Shown piece after piece: positions 39,769 to 48,729 of a DNA stretch of 64,000 nt. The stretch comes from Bacteroidales bacterium (GTDB taxonomy: Bacteria > Bacteroidota > Bacteroidia > Bacteroidales > JAADJA01), in contig JAIOZL010000003.1 of the NCBI GenBank assembly GCA_021740645.1, positions 209,972-273,971 of the forward strand, in the 5' to 3' direction. The translations under genes and the position numbers were made by a program. Numbering within the stretch: position 1 is the first letter of the stretch; the number at the start of each line of letters is the position of its first letter. Under the pieces are notes generated by a model. It was not told where the DNA came from and made no database searches. It saw only the letters and a program-made list of their open reading frames with translations.

Positions 39769-39799
39769 AAAGGCAGTTTGGAAACAAGCTGCCTTTTTT
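39769..39799 (+). terminator. Terminator of ppdK
   Basis: An 11-bp stem with one mismatch, AAAGGCAGTTT (39769-39779) paired with AAGCTGCCTTT (39786-39796), is followed by a run of T to 39799. It lies 30 nt after the ppdK stop. Confidence 0.8.
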
Positions 39800-39911
39800 C
39801 TGTGTATTGAAACTTTTGTTCTAAAAGACTAAGTCAACCCGCTTCCGGCATAAACGTATTTTAGGATAATTCTAAATTAGATATATGTCAACAAAAAGAT
39901 AAGTTTTTTAC

Positions 39912-39919
39912 TACTTTTG
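39912..39919 (+). promoter_or_regulatory. -7 element of the pckA promoter
   Basis: TACTTTTG matches TAnnTTTG and gives a leader of about 50 nt before the ATG at 39976. The expected -33 TTG is not evident. The gap between ppdK and pckA otherwise holds only the ppdK terminator. Confidence 0.4.
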
Positions 39920-39975
39920 TTAAGCATATTTTCCAGAGATAATTGAATTAACAATACAAATCAAATCACATAATT

Positions 39976-41613
39976 ATGGCTGAAAACATCGAAAAAATTC
40001 GTACCGACCTTAGCAGTTACGGTATTCATGATGTAGAATCAATTTACCACAATCCTTCTTTTGAAGTATTGTTTAAACACGAAATGGATCCCTCGCTCGA
40101 AGGTTTTGAAAAAGGACAATTATCAGAACTTGGAGCAGTGAACGTTATGACAGGAATTTTTACCGGCCGCTCGCCCAAGGACAAATACATCGTTAGGGAT
40201 GAAAAAACCAAAGATACCGTTTGGTGGGCCGAACAAGCCAAAACATCCGACAATAAACCGGTTGATCAGGAAGTTTGGAAACATTGTTATAAGCTGGGTT
40301 CCGAACAACTTTCAGGTAAAAAATTATATGTTGTGGATGGCTATGCTGGTGCCAATGCAGACACCCGTCTGAAAGTTCGTTTTATCCTTGAAGTTGCCTG
40401 GCAGGCCCACTTTGTGAAGAATATGTTTATCCGGCCATCTGACGATGAACTTGAAAACTTCGAACCTGACTTTGTTGTGCTCAATGCAGCAAAAACGGTG
40501 AACCCCGACTGGAAATCGATGAAAAGGACTGATGGTGTTCCTTTAAATTCAGAGGTATTTGTGGTATTTAACCTTACTGAAGGGAGAGCAGTAATTGGCG
40601 GTAGCTGGTATGGTGGCGAAATGAAAAAAGGGATTTTTTCGATCATGAACTATTATTTGCCATTAAAAGGGATTGCGGCTATGCACTGCTCTGCTAACGT
40701 AGGTAAAGATGGTGACACAGCTATTTTCTTTGGCCTGTCCGGTACCGGCAAAACAACCTTATCCACCGACCCAAAACGGGCACTGATTGGTGATGATGAG
40801 CACGGCTGGGACGACGATGGTATTTTCAACTTCGAAGGAGGATGTTATGCAAAAACTATTCATCTTGATAAAGATAGCGAACCTGATATTTTCAATGCCA
40901 TTAAACGAGATGCACTCTTAGAAAATGTGACCGTAGCCGCTGATGGTAAAATTGATTTTAATGATGGATCGGTTACCCAGAATACCCGGGTCTCCTACCC
41001 CATTTATCATATCGACAATATTGTAAAACCTGTTTCCAAAGCCGGGCATGCCAAAAAAGTGATCTTCCTTACAGCAGATGCTTTTGGTGTGATGCCTCCG
41101 GTTGCGAAACTTACCGCAGAACAAACCAAATATCATTTCCTTTCAGGATTTACCGCTAAGCTGGCTGGAACAGAAAGAGGGATTACAACCCCAAAACCTA
41201 CCTTCTCAGCTTGTTTTGGTGCAGCATTCCTTACGCTTCACCCAACTAAGTACGGACAGGAACTGGTCAGGAAAATGGAAAAGCATGGTGCCACCGCCTA
41301 CCTGGTAAATACCGGTTGGAATGGAACAGGTAAAAGAATATCCATTAAAGATACCCGTGGGATTATTGATGCCATCCTTGATGGATCGATTGATAAGGCT
41401 CAAACAAAAATGATCCCGACATTTAACCTGGAAGTTCCTACTTCCCTGCCTGGTGTTGACCCCGCTATCCTTGACCCGCGCGACACTTATGCCGATGCTG
41501 CTGAATGGGATAAAAAAGCGAAAGAACTGGCTCAATTGTTCATCAATAATTTTGAGCAGTACACCGACAATGAAGAGGGAAAAGCACTGGTTACTGCCGG
41601 ACCTCAATTGTAA
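39976..41613 (+). CDS. pckA: Phosphoenolpyruvate carboxykinase (ATP)
   Basis: This 545-residue enzyme converts oxaloacetate + ATP to PEP + CO2 + ADP, or runs in reverse as a CO2-fixing, ATP-forming step in succinate-producing fermenters. Motifs: [12 protein letters not shown] (about 55-66), the kinase P-loop [11 protein letters not shown] (about 252-262), LIGDDEHGW and [11 protein letters not shown]. Length is normal. In an organism with Rnf and PPDK the reverse, ATP-yielding direction during fermentation is plausible but cannot be shown from sequence. Confidence 0.97.
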   Translation: MAENIEKIRTDLSSYGIHDVESIYHNPSFEVLFKHEMDPSLEGFEKGQLSELGAVNVMTGIFTGRSPKDKYIVRDEKTKDTVWWAEQAKTSDNKPVDQEVWKHCYKLGSEQLSGKKLYVVDGYAGANADTRLKVRFILEVAWQAHFVKNMFIRPSDDELENFEPDFVVLNAAKTVNPDWKSMKRTDGVPLNSEVFVVFNLTEGRAVIGGSWYGGEMKKGIFSIMNYYLPLKGIAAMHCSANVGKDGDTAIFFGLSGTGKTTLSTDPKRALIGDDEHGWDDDGIFNFEGGCYAKTIHLDKDSEPDIFNAIKRDALLENVTVAADGKIDFNDGSVTQNTRVSYPIYHIDNIVKPVSKAGHAKKVIFLTADAFGVMPPVAKLTAEQTKYHFLSGFTAKLAGTERGITTPKPTFSACFGAAFLTLHPTKYGQELVRKMEKHGATAYLVNTGWNGTGKRISIKDTRGIIDAILDGSIDKAQTKMIPTFNLEVPTSLPGVDPAILDPRDTYADAAEWDKKAKELAQLFINNFEQYTDNEEGKALVTAGPQL

Positions 41614-41633
41614 AAAAAACGATTTCAATATAC

Positions 41634-41662
41634 AACCCTGGCCGAAACGTCAGGGTTTTTTT
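41634..41662 (+). terminator. Terminator of pckA
   Basis: A 7-bp stem AACCCTG (41634-41640) with CAGGGTT (41651-41657) and a 10-nt loop is followed by a T run to 41662, 20 nt after the pckA stop. Confidence 0.8.
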
Positions 41663-41744
41663 ATGCCATTTAATACCTACCCATTTCAGTTTTTTGTATC
41701 TTTAGGTTTCAAAATAAATGTTCAACCATTAAAAACCATAAGTT

Positions 41745-42041
41745 ATGCAAACGTACATTCTGCTTACCAAACTGTCACCTGAAGTATCGAAAAAAATGAA
41801 AGACCGTGCAGCCCTCGGCCATACCTGGCTCGACCAGGTGAAGACCAAATGCCCAGAGGTTAAGTTCCTGGCACATTATGCCATTCTTGGCCAGTACGAC
41901 TTTATCGACATCTATGAGGCCCCGGACAATGAGACCGCTGCCAAAGTCAGCATTATCAGCCAGGCCAACGGTGCCCAATCAGCCGAAAGCCTTACCGCAA
42001 TACCATACAAGCGCTTTGTGGAGTTAACAAAGGAAGTTTAA
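41745..42041 (+). CDS. GYD domain protein
   Basis: This is a 98-residue protein with the GYD-family pattern: an opening MQTYILLTKLSPE strand, YAILGQYDFIDIYEAPD in the middle (the GxYD motif) and an FVELTKEV end. The fold is a small ferredoxin-like dimer. No biochemical role is established for the family. It stands alone, with its stop just before an attC-like palindrome. Confidence 0.8.
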   Translation: MQTYILLTKLSPEVSKKMKDRAALGHTWLDQVKTKCPEVKFLAHYAILGQYDFIDIYEAPDNETAAKVSIISQANGAQSAESLTAIPYKRFVELTKEV

Positions 42042-42055
42042 TCAGGGTAGAGGGC

Positions 42056-42129
42056 AAGGGCTGGGTGCTAAAAGCTAAAAAAACGATGAAAAAATGGGTA
42101 TTTTTAGCGATATATACAAGTTAGCCCTT
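42056..42129. repeat. attC-like imperfect palindrome upstream of the orphan gene
   Basis: The outer arms AAGGGCT (42056-42062) and AGCCCTT (42123-42129) are complementary. Inner arms GCTAAAAA (42074-42081) and TTTTTAGC (42101-42108) are complementary as well. The right outer arm is preceded by GTT, giving GTTAGCC, which resembles the conserved end of integron attC sites. This nested two-box layout recalls attC, but no integrase gene is in the window. Confidence 0.35.
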
Positions 42130-42140
42130 ATTTAAACAAA

Positions 42141-42746
42141 ATGGCAAGTAGAAATTATAAAGAAGAAAGTCTAATAGAAAGTTATATAAAAGGTCCAACG
42201 CTTGGATACTCTGATAATTTTCCGAATAGAAATATGTGGTTAGAACTTTCAAAAGAATTAAATGCAGAATTTAAGATCAAAAGGAATTCAGGGCAAGAAC
42301 TTGAAACTCATATATTAAGAGTGCCTTATAAAAATTGGAAATTAATATTCAGTGTATCTGATAGTAGACCATGGAAATGTCAAGCTGAATTTAAGATTAG
42401 TCAAGATTTTAATATGACATTAAGTTGGGAAGGTTTTGTTGAGAGATTCTTAAAAAGATTCAGAAAACCGGAAATTGAAGTTGGTTGGAAGAAATTTGAT
42501 AATCATTATTTAATCGAAAGTGATAGAGCCGATTTAGTAAAAAAAGTACTAAATGAAAAAGTTCAAAAAACTTTACTTAAACACAATATATACTCGATTT
42601 CATACCAGACAAATATTGAATACAGGACATCAAGTTTTGTAAGTGTCATTAGTCGGAATGTAGGAGAAAAAGAAAAAATAATAGAACTATTAGAAATGTA
42701 TAAGGAGTTTATAGATAAATTATTTGAAAACAGAATTATAAAATAA
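42141..42746 (+). CDS. Unrecognised protein in a cassette-like unit
   Basis: This is a 201-residue soluble protein that I do not recognise. It is rich in Lys, Glu and Ile, has no signal peptide or membrane helix, and has aromatic strands in the middle (YKNWKLIFSVSDSRPWKCQAEF). The C-terminal third looks helical (EKEKIIELLEMYKEFIDKLF). Its codons are clearly more AT-rich than those of its neighbours, which suggests recent transfer. It starts 12 nt after GTTAGCCCTT and ends 2 nt before AAGGGCTAAC, an exact 10-bp inverted repeat of that sequence, like an integron cassette. Confidence 0.6.
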   Translation: MASRNYKEESLIESYIKGPTLGYSDNFPNRNMWLELSKELNAEFKIKRNSGQELETHILRVPYKNWKLIFSVSDSRPWKCQAEFKISQDFNMTLSWEGFVERFLKRFRKPEIEVGWKKFDNHYLIESDRADLVKKVLNEKVQKTLLKHNIYSISYQTNIEYRTSSFVSVISRNVGEKEKIIELLEMYKEFIDKLFENRIIK

Positions 42747-42748
42747 AC

Positions 42749-42863
42749 AAGGGCTAACAAAAAATATAATGCATACCGCAGTTTCATTTTCAAAGAAAAT
42801 GATTTAATAAATTTGAAAATACGTAAACCAAAGAAACTTATTGAACACGATGCGGCACGCATC
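42749..42863. repeat. Structured non-coding segment after the orphan gene
   Basis: It begins with AAGGGCTAAC (42749-42758), the inverted copy of the sequence upstream of the gene. Two more perfect hairpins follow: CATTTTC / GAAAATG (42785-42791 with 42795-42801) and GATGCG / CGCATC (42849-42854 with 42858-42863). No right-hand GTTAGCC partner was found before the next gene at 42901, so a complete attC site is not shown. Confidence 0.3.
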
Positions 42864-42900
42864 ATATTCAAACCGTTTGTACAATTAAAAAAACAAAAAC

Positions 42901-44424
42901 ATGAAGCGATTAACAATTTACCTTACACTTCTAATTTCCATATTTTCCATACATCCACAAAAAGGTTTAGCCGACACTATTCCGGATAGTACCCAGATTT
43001 TCGGGAACTGGAATATTTCAGGATCTCCCTACGTTGTTATGGGCCTTGCAACGATTCCTTTCGATTCAACGCTTACAATTGAATCCGGCGTCCGGGTGGA
43101 GTTTAAATCATCCTCCAACGACAGCGCCTTTATCATTCAGTATCTGGATATCGGCTGGATAAAAGCCAACGGAAGTTTGATCGCATTGGGATCAGAAACC
43201 GATTCTATCGTTTTTACATCTCTGGGAGAAGGGCGCTGGGGAGGGATCCATTTTGAAAATGTTTACGATAGCATTCAATTGAACTATTGTAGCATCGGGA
43301 AATGCAAATCAATAAGCAATGAACAAATACCCGGCGAAGCCCATGCGGGAGGATTGACTTTTCATTATTCCCAGGCAATAATTGAAAATACAAACCTTTC
43401 AAACAATCATATAGGAATGTTTGCCTGGAGTTCAGATGTTTTTTTAAATCAAAATAAAATAACCAACAATTCAGATGGTGTAGTCTATTTTGAATCATCC
43501 GGAAAAGTTTCATCCTCCCTTATAAGGAATAACTATAATGAGGGAATTAGTTCCCACACCTCGGCCACAATCATTGAGAATAATTTAATTGAAGGGCAAC
43601 TACAAGGAATACATTCCTATGAATCATATGATACCATTACAGGCAACCTGGTGCGGGATAACTTATGGGGTGGAATAGAAATTTCACGCTGCAATCCACT
43701 GGTATACAAAAACATTGTTTACGGTAGTAATTCGGGTATCCGCTGCACCGGCAGTCCGCGGATTATCAATAACACTGTCGTTAATAACAATTATTTCGGT
43801 ATCTATTGCGGTTGGCAGGCCCGGCCTTACCTCATTAATAATATCATTTATGGAAACAGCAGCCTGATTCTTTACGATTCTGATGATACGGTTGTTTTTG
43901 CAAATAACCTCTTACAGCTAGATACTATTCCTACCGGCCTGACAAATGCCGGAGGGAATATATTTAATGATGATCCTATGTTTGCAGATCCTGGCAATGA
44001 TGACTTTTCATTGGATGCCGGTTCACCCTGTATCAATACCGGTATTGCTTATTTTGAATGGGAGGGTGCGGTTATACTGGAACTGGAACCCGGACAATAT
44101 ACCGGGATTGCCCCCGACATTGGAGCCTCGGAATCAACTTATGTAGGTGTTAATAATAACTTCTCAATGTTGCAAAGACAAAACATGGTGCTAGTATACC
44201 CCAATCCGGCTCATGCCGAAACAATTAATTTTTATTTTGTCGGAACAAAAACCGAACATGCGTACATTGTTATTCAAAACATGATCGGAGCTATAATACA
44301 TCAACAGGAAATGCAAAATGACAGAAATGTACTAAACATCCGCAACTGGACCCCGGGAATTTATCTTGCTGTAGTTTGCCAGGGAGGAAGGGCCATTGCT
44401 CAGACAAAGGTCATAGTGCAGTAA
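42901..44424 (+). CDS. Right-handed parallel beta-helix protein with type A T9SS domain
   Basis: This is a 507-residue protein with a signal peptide ending near HPQKGLAD. About ten beta-helix coils (about 110-370) show repeated N-N-x-I and V-x-N-N patterns such as IIENTNLSNN and IINNTVVNNNYFGI. The segment DAGSPCINTG is the common end of these helices. The last 75 residues (VLVYPNPAHAETINFYF ... GIYLAVV) form a type A T9SS sorting domain. Such beta-helix proteins often bind or cleave polysaccharides, but no catalytic residues can be assigned. Confidence 0.82.
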   Translation: MKRLTIYLTLLISIFSIHPQKGLADTIPDSTQIFGNWNISGSPYVVMGLATIPFDSTLTIESGVRVEFKSSSNDSAFIIQYLDIGWIKANGSLIALGSETDSIVFTSLGEGRWGGIHFENVYDSIQLNYCSIGKCKSISNEQIPGEAHAGGLTFHYSQAIIENTNLSNNHIGMFAWSSDVFLNQNKITNNSDGVVYFESSGKVSSSLIRNNYNEGISSHTSATIIENNLIEGQLQGIHSYESYDTITGNLVRDNLWGGIEISRCNPLVYKNIVYGSNSGIRCTGSPRIINNTVVNNNYFGIYCGWQARPYLINNIIYGNSSLILYDSDDTVVFANNLLQLDTIPTGLTNAGGNIFNDDPMFADPGNDDFSLDAGSPCINTGIAYFEWEGAVILELEPGQYTGIAPDIGASESTYVGVNNNFSMLQRQNMVLVYPNPAHAETINFYFVGTKTEHAYIVIQNMIGAIIHQQEMQNDRNVLNIRNWTPGIYLAVVCQGGRAIAQTKVIVQ

Positions 44425-44609
44425 TTCCTATACTTTAGAAACATCATTGAAAAATAATAACAAAAACAAATGAAATTAAGAATGCCTTACTGGGAAGTAT
44501 GAATTCAGGCCATATGTATGACATCCTGTGTCCCCAGGGAATGCAAATTCCGGGCCCGATAAAATTAGGTAAAGAGAAAAATTGTGGTAAAGCTTTAACT
44601 AAAAAATCA

Positions 44610-45089
44610 TCAAACCGATTGAACAGATTCTAGATATTGCTTAATCCGGGCCGCATGTTCAATATCATTTTTATTAAATTCCTTTATCTGGGCAAAATCC
44701 TCATCCCCGGCAATACTAGGAATAAAAGTTTGGCAATGAACTTCGCCCGCAATCAATTCAAGCTCATAAGCAGTTTTTAATGCATCGAAGCGTGTATAAT
44801 CCCCATGTTCATATTTTTCAAGTTCCTTTTCAATACGCTTGCGGGAATTTTCAATCATTTCAACTCTTTCAGGTACAATCGATTTAGGATACTGACCGGT
44901 AAGCTCGCCCAAATAGGAAATACCTTTGATTAAGGAGGCGTGATTTATTTCTTCCAATGAAAGCTTCCACCAGAATTCGACATCTTCCTTGAACATCTCT
45001 TTAAATAGAAGATACAAATGTGCCATTTTCAATTCGAGCAAAATGGCATTTTTAAATAATTTTTCTGCAGCCTCATCGTACACTTCCAT
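44610..45089 (-). CDS. Ferritin-like diiron protein (rubrerythrin-related)
   Basis: The protein has 159 residues from the ATG at 45089; an in-frame TTG at 45110 adds 7 residues. It is a four-helix bundle with a full set of diiron ligands: a Glu in AILLELKMAHLY, an ExxH in LEEINHAS, a Glu in YELELIAGE and an ExxH in NDIEHAARI. It has no rubredoxin domain. A role in peroxide or iron handling is likely but unproven. It stands alone; the 185 bases between it and the beta-helix gene hold nothing recognisable. Confidence 0.7.
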   Translation of the reverse strand: MEVYDEAAEKLFKNAILLELKMAHLYLLFKEMFKEDVEFWWKLSLEEINHASLIKGISYLGELTGQYPKSIVPERVEMIENSRKRIEKELEKYEHGDYTRFDALKTAYELELIAGEVHCQTFIPSIAGDEDFAQIKEFNKNDIEHAARIKQYLESVQSV

Positions 45090-45300
45090 AGATACTGAAT
45101 TTTCAGGCAAATATATACTATTCTGTTATAAATCCGTAAAGACGTAGATTATTAAATGGATGATAAAGAAAATGAATGATTTCGGGTATCAGAATGAGAA
45201 TGGCTAATTAATTGTTAAATTCCAGAATCGAAAAAAGAAGTTGGCTGATATTACTATATTTACGCTCATAAAAATGACATAAAATTAAAAATCATCCTCC

Positions 45301-45720
45301 ATGAATCCAATCGTAAAAAACATTTTAGCTGTTATTGCAGGAATAATCCTGGGAAGTATCGTAAACATGGGAATCATCATGATCAGCGGATCGGTGATAC
45401 CGCCTCCCGAAGGTGTAGATTTAACCACTACGGAAGGCTTAAAAGAATCGATGCACCTGTTACAACCCCAACATTTTATCATGCCCTTTTTAGCCCATGC
45501 CATAGGAACATTGCTTGGGGCGCTGGTATGTGTGTTAATCGCGGCAAACCACAAAATGAAATTTGCTTTGGGGATTGGGGCATTTTTCCTGGCGGGTGGG
45601 ATAACTAATTTATTTTTGCTTCCCTCACCTACCTGGTTCGCGATTGTGGATATCGCACTGGCATACATTCCAATGGCATGGATTGGAGGGAAATTTGCTC
45701 TGGGATTTGCTAAAAAATAA
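45301..45720 (+). CDS. Small multi-pass membrane protein of unknown function
   Basis: This is a 139-residue protein with four hydrophobic helices (about 8-30, 62-82, 87-107 and 112-132), glycine-rich (AGIILGSIVNMG, GIGAFFLAGG). No motif is recognised beyond a general likeness to small uncharacterised membrane proteins of Bacteroidota. It is followed 21 nt later by the DUF4256 gene and may share its transcript. Confidence 0.65.
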   Translation: MNPIVKNILAVIAGIILGSIVNMGIIMISGSVIPPPEGVDLTTTEGLKESMHLLQPQHFIMPFLAHAIGTLLGALVCVLIAANHKMKFALGIGAFFLAGGITNLFLLPSPTWFAIVDIALAYIPMAWIGGKFALGFAKK

Positions 45721-45741
45721 ATCAGAATAAAAATTTTACCA

Positions 45742-46344
45742 ATGACAAAAATAAAACTCTTGTTACCTCAACAACAAGAAGAACTGCTAAGTACTTTAAA
45801 AACACGTTTTGAAAAGAACTATTCCGATAATCAGAAGGGCCTTTCGGCAATAGCAGAAGGTCGTAGGAACTTTAGTTGGATTGCTTTACAGACAAGGTTA
45901 AACTCCGGTCAGGTGGGAGACAAACTGTGGTCGCTTTATGAAATGGAAAAAACCGGTGGTGAACCCGATGTTGTTGGCTATGATGACAAGACTGGAGAAT
46001 ACATATTTTACGATTGTTCGCCAGAAAGCCCTCATGGTCGTAGAAGTGTCTGTTACGACCGTGAAGGTCAGGAATCGAGGAAGGAACACAGGCCTGAAAA
46101 TAACGCGGTTGACATGGCAGCTTCTATGGGCATCGAACTTTTAACAGAAGATGAGTACCGGGAATTGCAAATGTTTGGAATTTTTGATATCAAAACATCA
46201 AGCTGGGTGAAAACCCCTCCAGTAATCAGGAAACTTGGCGGGGCACTCTTTTGTGACCGACGCTACAACCATGTTTTTATGTATCACAATGGGGCCCAAT
46301 CCTACTATGCAGCCCGGGGTTTTCGGGCTTCGTTAAGAGTTTGA
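45742..46344 (+). CDS. DUF4256 family protein
   Basis: This is a 200-residue soluble protein matching DUF4256. Recognisable parts are the N-terminal LLSTLKTRFEKN helix, the strand GGEPDVVGYDDKTGEYIFYDCSPESP-type core (about 72-97), REGQESRKEHRPENNAVDMA and a C-terminal RGFRASLRV. The family is widespread and single-domain, and its function is unknown. No catalytic residue is claimed. Confidence 0.8.
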   Translation: MTKIKLLLPQQQEELLSTLKTRFEKNYSDNQKGLSAIAEGRRNFSWIALQTRLNSGQVGDKLWSLYEMEKTGGEPDVVGYDDKTGEYIFYDCSPESPHGRRSVCYDREGQESRKEHRPENNAVDMAASMGIELLTEDEYRELQMFGIFDIKTSSWVKTPPVIRKLGGALFCDRRYNHVFMYHNGAQSYYAARGFRASLRV

Positions 46345-46457
46345 ATTTTGTACTAAAGATTTCCAACTAACTGGCCTGTTTCCTTTGAACTAATATATAG
46401 GATAAAATGTTTAGGGGTAATGAGCAGACCAGGTATGATTGATTAAACTATTTGAAA

Positions 46458-46868
46458 ATGAAAAGTCTTGTAAAAGTTGAAATAAAAATCCCGGCCGATA
46501 TAAACAGGGTATGGGAATACTGGACAAGCCCTGAACATATTACACATTGGAATTTCGCTTCCGATCAGTGGTGCTGCCCTTCAGCCGTGAATAACCTCCA
46601 GGCAGGCGGGGAATTAAACTGGAGGATGGAAGCCAAAGATGGAAGTATGGGGTTTGATTTTACAGGCACCTATGATCAGGTAATAGATAAAAAAATGATT
46701 GCCTGCACTTTGACAGATGGACGAAAGCTTAATATTACTTTTTCCATTCAAGGGAAATACGTAATATTGACAGAAACTTTTGAAGCCGAAGGAACACATT
46801 CGTTAGAACAACAGCAAGCTGGCTGGCAGGCCATATTGGAAAACTTTAAAAAGTACGTTGAATCATAA
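46458..46868 (+). CDS. SRPBCC/AHSA1-like domain protein
   Basis: The protein has 136 residues from the ATG at 46458 (a TTG two codons before is an alternative). It has the START-like fold pattern of activator of Hsp90 ATPase homologues: VEIKIPADINRVWEYWTSPEHITHWNF at the N-terminus, a central FDFTGTYDQV, and a C-terminal helix HSLEQQQAGWQAILENFKKYVE. Such proteins bind small hydrophobic ligands; the ligand is unknown. Confidence 0.85.
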   Translation: MKSLVKVEIKIPADINRVWEYWTSPEHITHWNFASDQWCCPSAVNNLQAGGELNWRMEAKDGSMGFDFTGTYDQVIDKKMIACTLTDGRKLNITFSIQGKYVILTETFEAEGTHSLEQQQAGWQAILENFKKYVES

Positions 46869-47020
46869 AACAAATAATATCATCTGAAGGCAGATATCAA
46901 CCAGGCACTATTTACCTATTTAATCTGCGAATGAAGGAGTTCGATTGATTTTTGACCTGTTCCGAATATACAATCTGTAAAAGGTGTTATATTTAATGTT
47001 TTTATTTAAAACTATATTTC

Positions 47021-47482
47021 ATGAAAACCACTCATATATTTATTGTATTACTTCTTATTTCATTCACTAGTATGGGACAAAATAAATATCCGATGAAAAT
47101 AGCTATGGTCAGCGTTTTAGTTGAAGATCCGGTCAAAGCATTTAAATATTACACCGAAGTCCTGGGATTCGAAGAAGTAATGTATTCTCCGGAGAATTAT
47201 ATTGCTATTGTAAAATCACCACTGGATAGCAATGGTGTTAGCATTCTTTTAGAGCCCACAGAGCCCGGCGGACTGGAAATAGCAAAAAAATTCAAGCATG
47301 AGTTATATACATTGGGTATACCGGTAATATCCTTTAGCGCAGTGAACATTCAGGAAACTGTAGGTGAATTAAAAGGCAAAGGGGTGAAGTTTAAAAAAGA
47401 AGTGGAGAAAACGGATTATGGCTATGAAGTTATTTTTGATGATTCAAATGGGAATTATATTCAATTATATCAATTAAAGTAA
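47021..47482 (+). CDS. Exported VOC (glyoxalase-fold) protein
   Basis: This is a 153-residue protein. Residues 1-19 form a signal peptide (MKTTHIFIVLLLISFTSMG, then Q). The remainder is one VOC module, with VLVEDPVKAFKYYTEVLGFEEV and a C-terminal VIFDDSNGNYIQLYQL carrying a Glu/Asp-type edge. VOC proteins are usually cytosolic metal enzymes or binding proteins, so export is uncommon. An internal ATG (MKIAMVSV) could give a cytosolic form. A short hairpin (GCTGTT / AACAGC, 47484-47499) follows the stop. Confidence 0.78.
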   Translation: MKTTHIFIVLLLISFTSMGQNKYPMKIAMVSVLVEDPVKAFKYYTEVLGFEEVMYSPENYIAIVKSPLDSNGVSILLEPTEPGGLEIAKKFKHELYTLGIPVISFSAVNIQETVGELKGKGVKFKKEVEKTDYGYEVIFDDSNGNYIQLYQLK

Positions 47483-47553
47483 GGCTGTTTGAGAACAGCA
47501 GAAAGATAGGCCAATCGATAATAGTACTCAGCAATATGTGAAAAAATAGATCA

Positions 47554-48255
47554 TCAAACCGGTTTTAAAACAGGTTTTCTTTTCCCCCTGAACAATTCCA
47601 AAAACGTTACATTCATCATAATCAACAGAAGGCCGTAAACACTGTCTTCAACAGGGATAGTAAATAACCTGATGCCCAGGTTTTGTGTATTGTCGTACCA
47701 TACAACTTCTTGTTCAATAAATGATCCGGTCAGAAGTCCATTAACTATAAAAAAGGGAATTAGTATAAATAGATAGGTAAAATAAAATCTGCCCAAATAG
47801 TTTGATTTTATCACATAAATATGAACCAGGATAAATAGTGCCGTAGAAATAAATGTTACCGAAGTATAAAGCCTTTCATAAAACAATATCCCAACAGACA
47901 TTAAAATCACAACCAAAACCCAACTAATGGTATTTGCTGCTTTCCCGAAATAATCCTTCTTTACAAGGTAGTTTAAAGCTTCGTAGGTAAATACACATGC
48001 ATAAGGAATGGCTATAAAAAACATCCATTCTTCAATGGGTAGATTCACCAGGTTGATCCCACTTAAATGTTTAGGGTTAAATCCCCAAATGCCCAGGTAA
48101 GTGAAATAAATATCCCAGACGATAAAAATCAGCAAAGTGAGCAGATTGGCAGGGATAAAAAATTTCCATTGTTTATAAAAGTTCAGCCGTTTGTCGAAAC
48201 TTGCAATAAAAGGAATGGAAATAGCGAGTAAATTGATAAGCAAATAAGTATACAT
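47554..48255 (-). CDS. crtYcd: Lycopene cyclase (CrtYc-CrtYd fused type)
   Basis: This is a 233-residue membrane protein with about seven helices and two related halves. The motif LPIEEWMFF in the first half and IPVEDSVYG in the second are the paired acidic motifs of the heterodimer-type cyclase fused into one chain. It cyclises lycopene ends to beta-rings, giving beta-carotene. It is the last gene of the carotenoid operon, 23 nt after crtZ. Length is typical of bacterial fused cyclases. Confidence 0.85.
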   Translation of the reverse strand: MYTYLLINLLAISIPFIASFDKRLNFYKQWKFFIPANLLTLLIFIVWDIYFTYLGIWGFNPKHLSGINLVNLPIEEWMFFIAIPYACVFTYEALNYLVKKDYFGKAANTISWVLVVILMSVGILFYERLYTSVTFISTALFILVHIYVIKSNYLGRFYFTYLFILIPFFIVNGLLTGSFIEQEVVWYDNTQNLGIRLFTIPVEDSVYGLLLIMMNVTFLELFRGKRKPVLKPV

Positions 48256-48278
48256 AACCGACTTGTTTCGAGCAATGA

Positions 48279-48728
48279 TTATCTCTTTTTAAACTCTTCG
48301 ACGTAATATTTTATCGGGGCTACTAAAAATCCATAGTTATAATGTGCGTGCGGGTTGTGATGTTCTTTATGAGCTTTGACTGTTGCACGTAAGTATCGGT
48401 TTGAGATTTTACTCAACATTTTTACCCTTTGGTGAACATATACATCGTGAAACATAAAATAAGCCATTCCATATAAAAATACACCGATGCCCAACCACAT
48501 GCGGTAATCCATATCAGCATAACCGAAATAAATTAGCATAATACTTGGGATAGCATAGATTACGGCAAAAAGGTCGTTCCATTCAAACTTTCTGCCATCG
48601 CGGATATGATGGTCTTTATGCAAGACCCATAGAAACCCATGCATGATATATTTATGTGAAAACCACGCCATAAACTCCATAAAGAAAAAGGCGCCTATAA
48701 CTGATAATGCTGCAATAATCCAAACCAT
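48279..48728 (-). CDS. crtZ: Beta-carotene hydroxylase
   Basis: This is a 149-residue membrane di-iron enzyme. It has all His-box motifs of the fatty-acid hydroxylase superfamily as used in CrtZ: HKYIMHG, HKDHH, HDVYVHQR and HKEHHN. It hydroxylates the C3 positions of beta-carotene to give zeaxanthin. It starts 1 nt after the idi stop, so expression is coupled. Confidence 0.93.
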   Translation of the reverse strand: MVWIIAALSVIGAFFFMEFMAWFSHKYIMHGFLWVLHKDHHIRDGRKFEWNDLFAVIYAIPSIMLIYFGYADMDYRMWLGIGVFLYGMAYFMFHDVYVHQRVKMLSKISNRYLRATVKAHKEHHNPHAHYNYGFLVAPIKYYVEEFKKR

Positions 48729-48729
48729 T

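Noticed and set aside
47484..47499. Hairpin GCTGTT/AACAGC between the VOC and lycopene cyclase genes as a terminator
   Set aside because: The stem is only 6 bp and no T run follows on either strand. It may be a weak shared terminator but is not called.
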